NCBI RefSeq assembly: GCF_001418565.1
Contig: NZ_LIQQ01000267.1
Coordinates: 1-46,825 of the forward strand
Length of the DNA stretch: 46,825 bases
Direction: 5' to 3'
DNA from: Streptomyces graminilatus
Lineage (GTDB): Bacteria; Actinomycetota; Actinomycetes; Streptomycetales; Streptomycetaceae
Below are positions 17,877-26,968 of this stretch, in pieces. A program made the position numbers and the translations under genes. The notes under the pieces are model-generated. The model was not told the DNA's origin, did not search any database, and saw only the letters and a list, made by a program, of their open reading frames with translations. How positions within the stretch are numbered: position 1 is the stretch's first letter; each line of letters opens with the position of its first letter.

Positions 17877-19691
17877 TTGCGTACTTCACTCACTCGTTCC
17901 ACGGGGCGGAAGCTGATATCCGCCGCCGCTGTCTCCGCCGCCCTCGTCGCCGCGACCACCACCTCGGTCGCCGTCGCCCAGGAGCCCGTCGCCCCCGGCA
18001 CCACCGTGGACGCCGCCGCACAGGCGGTCGCCGCCCCGGCCGAGCGGCTCATCGTCGGCTACAAGACCGGCGCCGCCGAGGCCACGTCGAACAAGGCGGC
18101 CGACGCGGACGCCGCCGCCAAGGGCAAGGAGGCCGGCGAGGACCTCGACTTCCAGCGCCGCCTGGGCACCGGCGCGGCCCTCGTCGACCTGGGCGACGAG
18201 CTCAGCAAGGCGGACGTCGCCGACGTCATCGCCGAGTACAAGGCCGATCCGCAGGTCGCCTATGTCGTGCCGGACCGCCTCAACAAGCCGATGGCGGACC
18301 CGAACGACACCGAGTACGGCAAGCAGTGGGACCTGTGGGAGTCCACCGCGGGCATGCGCGTCCCGGGCGCCTGGACCACCTCGACCGGCGCCGGTGTGAC
18401 CGTCGCCGTCATCGACACCGGCTATGTCACGCACTCCGACGTCGCCGGGAACATCGTCTCCGGCTACGACTTCATCTCCGACCCCGCGATGGGTGTCGAC
18501 GGTGACGGCCGCGACAGCAATCCGGCCGACCCCGGCGACTGGTTCGCCGCCGGTGAGTGCGACCAGACCGAGGGCAGCACCTCCTCCTGGCACGGCACGC
18601 ACGTCGCCGGCACCATCGCCGCCGTCACCAACAACAACAAGGGTGTCGCGGGCATCGCGTACAACGCGAAGATCTCCCCGGTCCGCGCGCTCGGCAAGTG
18701 CGGCGGCACCGACGCCGACATCATCGACGCCATCACCTGGGCGTCGGGCGGTACGGTCCCCGGCGTTCCCGCCAACAAGAACGTCGCCCAGGTCATCAAC
18801 ATGAGCCTCGGCGGGGCCGGCGCCTGCTCGCCGGCGACCCAGAGCGCCATCACCGGCGCGGTGAACCGGGGCACCACGGTGGTTGTCGCGGCCGGCAACG
18901 AGAACGCGAACGCCTCCACCTCCAACCCGGCGAACTGCAACAACGTCATCACCGTCGGCGCGACCGGACGCACCGGCGCCCGTGCCTCGTACTCCAACTT
19001 CGGCTCCGCCGTGGACATCTCGGCCCCCGGTGGCGAGATGCGCACCGGTGACGCCAACGGCATCCTCTCCACGCTGAACTCCGGCACGAAGACCCCGTCC
19101 GCCGAGTCGTACGCCTACTACCAGGGCACCAGCATGGCCACCCCGCACATCGCGGGCCTGGTCGCGCTGATGAAGTCGGCGAAGCCCTCGCTCACCCCGG
19201 CCCAGATCGAGACGGCCATCAAGGCCAACGCACGTCCCCTGCCCGGCAGTTGCTCGGGCGGCTGTGGTGCGGGTCTGGCCGACGCGACCAAGACCGTGCA
19301 GGCCGTGAGCGGCACCGGTGGCAGCACCGGCGGTGGCACCACGGGGACCGTCTTCTCCTCCGGCACCTCCGTCTCCATCCCGGACAACGGCCCCGCCGTC
19401 GAGTCCTCGATCGCCGTCACCGGCCGCACCGGCAAGGCTCCCTCGGCCCTCCAGGTCGGCGTGGACATCACCCACACCTTCCGCGGCGACCTGGTCATCA
19501 CCCTGGTGGCGCCCGACGGTTCGACCTACCCGCTGAAGGCCTCCAGCGGCTCGGACTCCGCCGCCGACGTGAACACCACGTTCACGGTGGACGCCTCCAG
19601 CGAGACGGCCAACGGCACCTGGAAGCTGCGCGTCCAGGACGTGGCCTCCTCGGACACCGGCAGGATCAACGGCTGGAAGCTCACCTTCTGA
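17877..19691 (+). CDS. Secreted subtilisin-family serine protease (S8) with P domain
   Basis: A 604-residue exported protease starting at TTG 17877, with GAAAGG upstream; no ATG fits. The signal peptide (about residues 1-34, ending AVA) is followed by an I9-type propeptide (residues 55-140) that acts as intramolecular chaperone and inhibitor. The catalytic triad is Asp180 (AVIDTGYV), His239 (SSWHGTHVAG) and Ser419 (GTSMATPHIAG). A Gly/Ser/Thr linker leads to a C-terminal P (proprotein convertase) domain of about 115 residues ending NGWKLTF. The family degrades extracellular proteins during nutrient scavenging. A strong terminator follows. The subtilisin inhibitor gene 15.7 kb away belongs to the family that inhibits this kind of protease. 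Confidence 0.94.
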   Translation: MRTSLTRSTGRKLISAAAVSAALVAATTTSVAVAQEPVAPGTTVDAAAQAVAAPAERLIVGYKTGAAEATSNKAADADAAAKGKEAGEDLDFQRRLGTGAALVDLGDELSKADVADVIAEYKADPQVAYVVPDRLNKPMADPNDTEYGKQWDLWESTAGMRVPGAWTTSTGAGVTVAVIDTGYVTHSDVAGNIVSGYDFISDPAMGVDGDGRDSNPADPGDWFAAGECDQTEGSTSSWHGTHVAGTIAAVTNNNKGVAGIAYNAKISPVRALGKCGGTDADIIDAITWASGGTVPGVPANKNVAQVINMSLGGAGACSPATQSAITGAVNRGTTVVVAAGNENANASTSNPANCNNVITVGATGRTGARASYSNFGSAVDISAPGGEMRTGDANGILSTLNSGTKTPSAESYAYYQGTSMATPHIAGLVALMKSAKPSLTPAQIETAIKANARPLPGSCSGGCGAGLADATKTVQAVSGTGGSTGGGTTGTVFSSGTSVSIPDNGPAVESSIAVTGRTGKAPSALQVGVDITHTFRGDLVITLVAPDGSTYPLKASSGSDSAADVNTTFTVDASSETANGTWKLRVQDVASSDTGRINGWKLTF

Positions 19692-19709
19692 CGGTATGAC
19701 AGAAAAACG

Positions 19710-19751
19710 GGCGGGGCCGGTCGGCGTTGGAGGGCGCCGACCGGCCCCGCC
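19710..19751. terminator. Perfect 17-bp terminator hairpin between convergent genes
   Basis: GGCGGGGCCGGTCGGCG (19710-19726) pairs with its exact complement at 19735-19751 around an 8-base loop. On the minus-strand side the stem is followed by a short T-rich run (complement of AGAAAAAC at 19701-19708). It can stop both the protease and the NmrA-like transcripts. Confidence 0.9.
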
Positions 19752-19795
19752 GTCGTATGCGGGCCGGCTCGCCACCCGGCGGCGCGGCCCGCTCG

Positions 19796-20662
19796 TCACC
19801 CGGCCGCCGGGCCGCCGAACTCCGCCAGACGCTCCGTCGCCCACTCCCGGTACCCGCGCGCGGGCCGGCCGAGCAACTCCGCGACGTCCGGCTCCACTTG
19901 TGCCTTCGACCCGTACCGCGCCCGCGCGGCGCTCTCCATGATGGCGCGGGCCACCGGCTCCGCGTGGCGGGCGAGCAGCGCCTTCAGCGCCTGATCATCC
20001 GTCAACTCGACGAATTTCAGTGGTCGGTTCAGCAACTCACCCAGGATCCGAGTCTGTTCCACCGGGGTGACTCCCGCAGGCCCGGTCAGCGCGTACGTCC
20101 GCCCCGCATGCCCCTCGGGATCCGTGAGCGCCCGTACGGCCACCTCCGCGATGTCCCCCGGGTCGACCGCCGCATTCGCCACCGTGCCGTTCGCGGCCCG
20201 CACCGCGCCCTCCGCCCGGATCGAACGGGCCCAGCCCAGCGTGTTCGACATGAAGGCGCGCGGTCGCAGCAGCGTCCACGACAGCCCCGATCCGAGAAGG
20301 AGCCGCTCGTTGTCCCGCTGCCAGACGGTGATCAGGTCGGTCGCCCCGGGATCGGTGACCGCGAGGGCCGACACCTTCACCACATGACGCACACCCGCCG
20401 CCCGCGCGGCCGCGACGAAGAGCTCGTCGTGGGCGGGCGTCAGCGGGTCGGCCGTGACGAGCAGGGCGGACCGTACGCCTGTCAGCGCCCGGTCCAGACT
20501 CGAACGGTCCGCGAAGTCCCCGCCGGCCACTTCGACCCGCGGTCCCGCCAGGGCGCCGGCCCGGCCGGGGTCACGGGTCAGCAGGCGCAGCGGGGCGACG
20601 CCCGTGAGGCGCCGGCTCACCAGTCGCGCGACGGTGCCGGTCGCGCCGGTCAGCAGGATCAC
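19796..20662 (-). CDS. NmrA-like NAD(P)-binding oxidoreductase
   Basis: A 288-residue atypical short-chain dehydrogenase. The N-terminal LLTGATGTVARLV is the glycine-rich NAD(P)-binding loop, LLTRDPGRA follows, and VSALAV and LLRPRAFMSN are typical NmrA/HSCARG segments. There is no Tyr-x-x-x-Lys catalytic pair, in keeping with NmrA proteins, which are often redox sensors or quinone/enoyl reductases. The GTG start overlaps the TGA of the TetR-type receptor gene by 4 bases (GTGA), so both come from one transcript. In a butyrolactone locus it might be the reductase that converts the butenolide phosphate intermediate; that role is inference from position. Confidence 0.85.
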   Translation of the reverse strand: MILLTGATGTVARLVSRRLTGVAPLRLLTRDPGRAGALAGPRVEVAGGDFADRSSLDRALTGVRSALLVTADPLTPAHDELFVAAARAAGVRHVVKVSALAVTDPGATDLITVWQRDNERLLLGSGLSWTLLRPRAFMSNTLGWARSIRAEGAVRAANGTVANAAVDPGDIAEVAVRALTDPEGHAGRTYALTGPAGVTPVEQTRILGELLNRPLKFVELTDDQALKALLARHAEPVARAIMESAARARYGSKAQVEPDVAELLGRPARGYREWATERLAEFGGPAAG

Positions 20663-21312
20663 GGTTCGGCGCCGACCGGTTCGATGTCGGCCAGGACACG
20701 GGTACCCCGGTCGGGCTCGCTGTCCAGTCCCATCAGCAGACCCGGTACCGCGAGGCTCGGCAGGATGTGGGACCACAGCACCGATATCCGGTGCCCGAGG
20801 TCCTGGCGGCCGGTCAGCGCCCGGGACATCTGCTGCAGTCCGGCGAAGGCGCCGACCAGCAGTTCCACCGTGTCCTTCAGTTCCACCGTCGGCAGCAACT
20901 CGCCCTGGTCCCGGGCCTGTTGCATAAGCCCCGTCAGGAGCTCCGCCCACTGCCGGTACGGCCCGGTGTGATCGACGCCGGGCGGCGTGCACTGATCCAC
21001 CGTCAGCCGCACGCTGCCCTGAAGCAGGGCGTTGCCCATCAGCCGCTGCCCGAAGACGAACGTGATGTCGATGATCTCCTGCAACTTGCACGGATTCGGC
21101 GGCACAACACCGAACGGCAGCTGCTCGTCGAGCACCGCCTGCGCCAGCGACTCCTTGGACGGGAAGTGGAAGTACAGGGCGCCCTTGGTGACTTCGGCCC
21201 GCTCCAGCACCATCGAGATGGTGGTGGCGGTGTAGCCGTGCTCGTCGAAAACCGCGCCCGCGGCTTCCAGGATCGCTCTGCGCGTCCTGATGGCGCGCTC
21301 CTGTTTCGCCAT
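20659..21312 (-). CDS. TetR-family gamma-butyrolactone receptor (ScbR/ArpA type)
   Basis: A 217-residue repressor. The first line MAKQERAIRTRRAILEAAG and the helix-turn-helix region (TTISMVLERAEVTKGALYFHFPSKESLA) closely follow the ScbR/ArpA pattern, and the C-terminal ligand domain keeps the family phrases VRLTVDQ, GELLP and VGAFAGLQQMS. Such receptors bind ARE sites and dissociate when gamma-butyrolactone is bound. ATG 21312 has GGAGGGG upstream. It is divergent from an AfsA-type synthase, the classic scbR-scbA arrangement, and co-transcribed with the NmrA-like gene. Confidence 0.92.
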   Translation of the reverse strand: MAKQERAIRTRRAILEAAGAVFDEHGYTATTISMVLERAEVTKGALYFHFPSKESLAQAVLDEQLPFGVVPPNPCKLQEIIDITFVFGQRLMGNALLQGSVRLTVDQCTPPGVDHTGPYRQWAELLTGLMQQARDQGELLPTVELKDTVELLVGAFAGLQQMSRALTGRQDLGHRISVLWSHILPSLAVPGLLMGLDSEPDRGTRVLADIEPVGAEP

Positions 21313-21442
21313 AAGAACCCCTCCCTGGCGCCCAGTTGGCCGGTGTCCGTGGCTGTGCCGATTGTGTTGCCGTGTCGTGTGTGACGGCGCGTCATCAGGT
21401 GCGCCGGAACCGCCGATCATAGGGCCGGGGCGACTGATCTCG

Positions 21443-21471
21443 TTGAAAACAAACCGGTCGCCTCGTACTCT
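21443..21471 (+). promoter_or_regulatory. Promoter of the AfsA-type gene overlapped by an ARE-like site
   Basis: TTGAAA (21443-21448) and TACTCT (21466-21471) form a -35/-10 pair with a 17-base spacer, about 60 bases before the TTG start. AAAACAAACCGGTCG (21446-21460) lies over the -35 and spacer; its complement matches the ArpA half-site pattern GGYCGGTWYGK at ten of eleven positions. A bound receptor would block the synthase promoter and perhaps its own. Confidence 0.65.
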
Positions 21472-21532
21472 ATCGCTCACCGAAGCGGGCGCTCATCCGC
21501 TGCCACGCCATACGGGGACCGAGGGAGAGACA

Positions 21533-22465
21533 TTGCTTCCAGTGCCGCAGCCTGCCGACATGCCACTCATGACGGCAGGCGTTCCGCGTCAGCTCGTACA
21601 CCGCGCGTCGATCGCGGAGACATTTCCCACCGGCTGGTCCCGAACGGAAACCGACCGGTTCAGTGTCTCCGCACAATGGCCGCGGGTCCACTGTTTACAC
21701 GTGTCGCCAGATCGCACGGCATACGATCCGCTGCTCGTCGTGGAGACCGTGCGGCAGGCCGGAACCCTGCTCAACCACACCGAGTACCAGGTGCCGTTGG
21801 ACCACCAGTTCGTGCTCCAGGAGTTCCGGATCACCACGTTCCCCGAACGCCTGGCGGTGGGGCCGACGCCGGCCGAACCCACCATCGACATCACCTTCTC
21901 CGACATCCGCCATCGGGGCAAGCGACTGGTCTCGGCCCGCTACCAGGCCGACGTACGGCTCGACGGCGCACAGGTCGCACACGCCGACGTCGCTTTCACC
22001 TGCACCAGCGGTGCCGTCTTCAGCCGGCTGCGCGGCGGCCGTACGGCGGCCACCGTGAGCGCGCTGCCCGTTCCGCCGGGCCTGCCCGCCGCCCTCGTGG
22101 GACGTGAATCGGCGGCGGACGTGGTCCTGGCGGTGCCCCAACAGACCGAAGGTAACTGGCAGTTGCGAGTTGATACCGGTCACGCTGTTTTCTTCGACCA
22201 TCCACTCGACCACATACCGGGCATGCTGCTCCTGGAGTCCGCCAGACAGGCGGCGCTGGCGCGAACGGGCCCCGGCCGGGACCTCGTACCCGTTTCCTTC
22301 GACACGACCTTCCATCAGTTCGCCGAACTGGACCTTCCCACCTGGATCGAGTCGACGGACGACGGCGACGGGACCCTCAAGGTGCTGGGAACCCAGGAAG
22401 GACGCACGGTTTTCGAGTGCGTGGTGGGCACGGCGGAACGGTCGGCTATCTTGTACAGGGAGTGA
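21533..22465 (+). CDS. AfsA/ScbA-type gamma-butyrolactone synthase (TTA codon)
   Basis: A 310-residue enzyme with two AfsA repeat (hotdog-fold) domains, about residues 18-145 and 185-300. Conserved signatures are DPLLVVETVRQAG (Glu71) and DHIPGMLLLESARQAA; these match the glutamate and arginine reported as important in ScbA. AfsA enzymes condense a beta-ketoacyl chain with dihydroxyacetone phosphate in the first step of butyrolactone synthesis. TTG 21533 is the best start, with GAGGGAGAGA immediately upstream; GTG 21542 or ATG 21560 lack a ribosome site. Leu55 is encoded by TTA (21695-21697), so translation should need the bldA tRNA. Its stop abuts an ARE-like site for the next gene. Confidence 0.9.
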   Translation: MLPVPQPADMPLMTAGVPRQLVHRASIAETFPTGWSRTETDRFSVSAQWPRVHCLHVSPDRTAYDPLLVVETVRQAGTLLNHTEYQVPLDHQFVLQEFRITTFPERLAVGPTPAEPTIDITFSDIRHRGKRLVSARYQADVRLDGAQVAHADVAFTCTSGAVFSRLRGGRTAATVSALPVPPGLPAALVGRESAADVVLAVPQQTEGNWQLRVDTGHAVFFDHPLDHIPGMLLLESARQAALARTGPGRDLVPVSFDTTFHQFAELDLPTWIESTDDGDGTLKVLGTQEGRTVFECVVGTAERSAILYRE

Positions 22466-22492
22466 CAAACAAACGGCATATCCCGTTTTTCT
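22465..22492 (+). promoter_or_regulatory. ARE-like imperfect palindrome before the second TetR gene
   Basis: ACAAACAAACGG (22465-22476) and CCCGTTTTTCT (22482-22492) are imperfect inverted arms around CATAT, with 8 of 10 bases matching across the dyad. The layout resembles the autoregulatory elements bound by butyrolactone receptors. It begins at the last base of the synthase stop codon, 46 bases before the second TetR start. Confidence 0.5.
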
Positions 22493-22537
22493 CAGGGGAG
22501 TTCGGGAGCGCCGGTACGGTGGGGAGGGGTGTCGCCG

Positions 22538-23188
22538 ATGCCGAGGCAGTTACGCGCAGAACAGACCCGCGCGACGATCATCACGGCCGCGGCCGACCTG
22601 TTCGACCGCCAGGGGTATGAATCGACCAGCCTGAGCGACATAGTCGAGCACGCCCATGTCACCAAGGGCGCCCTCTACTTCCACTTCGCGGCGAAAGAGG
22701 ACCTGGCCCACGCCATCCTGGAGATCCAGTCCAGGACCTCCAGGCGGATGGCCAAGGACATCGACGGCCGCGGCTACACCTCGCTCGAAGCGCTGATCCG
22801 CGTCACCTTCGGGATCACGAGGATGGCCGTCGAGGGTCCGATCGCCCGGGCCGGGCTGCGCCTGGCCGCCGGTGACGTCACCGTACGGCCGCCGCTGCGC
22901 CACCCGTTCCGCGAGTGGTCGGAGATGGTCTCCGGCAGACTCCTCGGCGCGGTCAAGGAGTCCGACGTGCACCCGGACGTCGATGTGGACGCGATGGCGC
23001 ACTCCCTCGTCAGCTTCTTCGTGGGCAGCCGCGTGGTCAGCCGGGCGATGGAGCCGGTCGCCCGCCAGCCCCGCCGGACGGGGGACATGTGGCGGCTCAC
23101 CATCCGCGCACTGGTGCCCACGCCCAGGCGGGCACGTTATCTGGGCCTGGTGGCGCAGTTGGAGCGGGAGATACGGGCGGTGGCGTGA
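22538..23188 (+). CDS. Second TetR-family (butyrolactone receptor-like) regulator, TTA at codon 5
   Basis: A 216-residue TetR protein. Its DNA-binding part (TSLSDIVEHAHVTKGALYFHFAAKEDLA) resembles butyrolactone receptors, and the C-terminal part retains AGLRLAAGDV and FREWSE phrases of that group. Such second copies are often pseudo-receptors that bind antibiotics or other signals instead of butyrolactones. ATG 22538 lies 8 bases after GGGGAGGGG; the in-frame GTG 22529 overlaps that ribosome site. Leu5 is encoded by TTA (22550-22552), so synthesis should depend on bldA. It follows the synthase gene and is probably co-transcribed with it or driven from the ARE-bearing intergenic region. Confidence 0.9.
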   Translation: MPRQLRAEQTRATIITAAADLFDRQGYESTSLSDIVEHAHVTKGALYFHFAAKEDLAHAILEIQSRTSRRMAKDIDGRGYTSLEALIRVTFGITRMAVEGPIARAGLRLAAGDVTVRPPLRHPFREWSEMVSGRLLGAVKESDVHPDVDVDAMAHSLVSFFVGSRVVSRAMEPVARQPRRTGDMWRLTIRALVPTPRRARYLGLVAQLEREIRAVA

Positions 23189-23287
23189 GCCGGGCGCGGG
23201 CGGTCCTGTGAGGCGGGCCGGGCGGTTCCGTCCGGTCCGGTCCGGTGCTGCTCTCCGGCCGCCCGGTCCTCGGCCGGCGGTGTCCCG

Positions 23288-23305
23288 GTCCGCGTGTTCG
23301 CGGAC
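23288..23305 (+). terminator. Hairpin before the DUF89 gene
   Basis: GTCCGCG (23288-23294) and CGCGGAC (23299-23305) are perfect arms with a TGTT tetraloop, 100 bases after the second TetR gene and 15 before the DUF89 start. A larger CCGGGCGG/CCGCCCGG pairing lies just upstream. It may end the regulator transcript. Confidence 0.5.
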
Positions 23306-23320
23306 GGTACGGTGAGGCGC

Positions 23321-24547
23321 ATGCCTGCCTCCGACTCCGTGTCCCCGCCCGTGATCCTCGGCAACGAGCCGGGCTCGTTCCCCTGGAGCGTGCTGGCCGA
23401 ACGGCATCCCGCGCTCATCCAGAAGGTGCGGGACGCCTTCCCGTACGGCCCGGAGCAGCACCGTGCGCTCGACGCGCTCCTCGAGAACTGCACCGGGGGC
23501 GTCATCGAACCGCTCCCCGCCGAAGCCGAGGACCGCGAGCGGTGGGCGGAGTGGGGCACCGGGGAGTACGCGGGCCGGTCCTGGTTCGACGTGCCGTGGC
23601 TGTGGGCGGAGGGGTTCTTCTACCGTCGGCTCCTCGAAGCGGTCGGGTACTTCGGCGCGGGCGGCGGTGCCTGGCGGGGGATCGACCCCTTCCGCCCCTT
23701 CAAGCTCGCCGAACTGGACTCCCCGGAGACCGACGAGGAGCTGGCCGCGCTCGACGACCTGGTGAAGGCGCCGGAGGAGGAGCAGGCGCGCGCTCTGCTG
23801 CACGGGTCGCTGTGGGGCAACCGGGCCGACCTCGGCTTCCGGCTCTCCGGCGCGGACGAGGGCGGGGAGGCGGCCGGACTCGTCGCCGACGACAGTGAGG
23901 CCCTCTGGTCCCTGCTCCGGCCCGGCCGGCGAGGCACCGGCACGGTGTGTCTGGTGGCGGACAACGCGGGCCGCGAACTCGTCCCCGACCTGCTGCTCCT
24001 GGACCACCTGCTGACCCGGGGGCACGCCGAACAGGCCGTCCTGCATGTGAAACCGCACCCGTACTTCGTCTCCGACGCGACCACCGCCGACGTGGTCGAC
24101 GCCCTGCGCAGGCTGACCCGGGCGCCCGGGGCCGCCGCCGAGTACGGCCGCCGTCTCTGGGCCGCGCTGGCCGAGGGCCGCCTCGTGGTACGCGCCCACC
24201 CCTTCTCCTGCGCACCGCTCCCGTACACGGCGATGCCCGGTGACCTTCGCGAGGACTTCGCCCCGGCCACGGTCACCCTGATGAAGGGCGACCTGAACTA
24301 CCGCCGCCTGGTCGGTGACCGCCTGCGGCCCCCCACCACGCCGTTCGCGGACGTCACCGCCTACTTCCCCGGCCCGGTGGCCGCCCTGCGCACCCTCAAG
24401 TCCGACGTGATCGTCGGTCTCGACGCGCGCACCGAGTCGGCGCTCGTCGCGGCGGAGGGGCAGCGCTGGCGCACGAGCGGTACGCGTGCGGTGATTCAGG
24501 TGTCGTCGATTCAGGTGTCGTCGCAGTCGGCTCAGGATTCGTCGTAG
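23321..24547 (+). CDS. ARMT1/DUF89-like damage-control phosphatase
   Basis: A 408-residue protein of the DUF89/ARMT1 fold. The signature CLVADNAGRELVPDLLLLD carries the metal-binding Asp214-Asn215 pair, and LMKGDLNYRRL (Lys322, Asp324, Asn326) is the second hallmark; the N-terminal GNEPGSFPWSVLAERHP line is also typical. Family members are metal-dependent phosphatases acting on damaged or surplus sugar phosphates such as fructose-1-phosphate; the eukaryotic ARMT1 name reflects a debated methyltransferase claim. ATG 23321 follows GGTGAGG. The extreme C-terminus contains a 15-bp tandem duplication (24494-24523) encoding IQVSS twice, probably a tail expansion. No functional link to its neighbours is evident. 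Confidence 0.88.
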   Translation: MPASDSVSPPVILGNEPGSFPWSVLAERHPALIQKVRDAFPYGPEQHRALDALLENCTGGVIEPLPAEAEDRERWAEWGTGEYAGRSWFDVPWLWAEGFFYRRLLEAVGYFGAGGGAWRGIDPFRPFKLAELDSPETDEELAALDDLVKAPEEEQARALLHGSLWGNRADLGFRLSGADEGGEAAGLVADDSEALWSLLRPGRRGTGTVCLVADNAGRELVPDLLLLDHLLTRGHAEQAVLHVKPHPYFVSDATTADVVDALRRLTRAPGAAAEYGRRLWAALAEGRLVVRAHPFSCAPLPYTAMPGDLREDFAPATVTLMKGDLNYRRLVGDRLRPPTTPFADVTAYFPGPVAALRTLKSDVIVGLDARTESALVAAEGQRWRTSGTRAVIQVSSIQVSSQSAQDSS

Positions 24548-24565
24548 TAGGCGCATGTCGAGTGA

Positions 24566-26827
<2,262 letters not shown>

Positions 26828-26854
26828 GGACTCCCTGCCACGCCGGTCGCGGTG

Positions 26855-26968
26855 GGCCGACGGACAGCGGCCGGGACTCCGGGACCGGTCCCCCCGCGCG
26901 TGCCTCCCGGCCCGCGTCGGGGGCGCCTCCGATCCCCGGCCCACGCCCTCGGCCGCTGCCCGTCAGCC
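26855..26968. repeat. Imperfect 19-bp inverted repeat between convergent genes
   Basis: The arm at 26855-26873 and the arm at 26950-26968 are inverted copies with 17 of 19 bases matching. The right arm runs over the stop codon of the minus-strand gene. A perfect palindrome GGGACCGGTCCC lies inside at 26881-26892. It probably acts as a two-way terminator for the geosmin synthase and the convergent gene. Confidence 0.65.
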
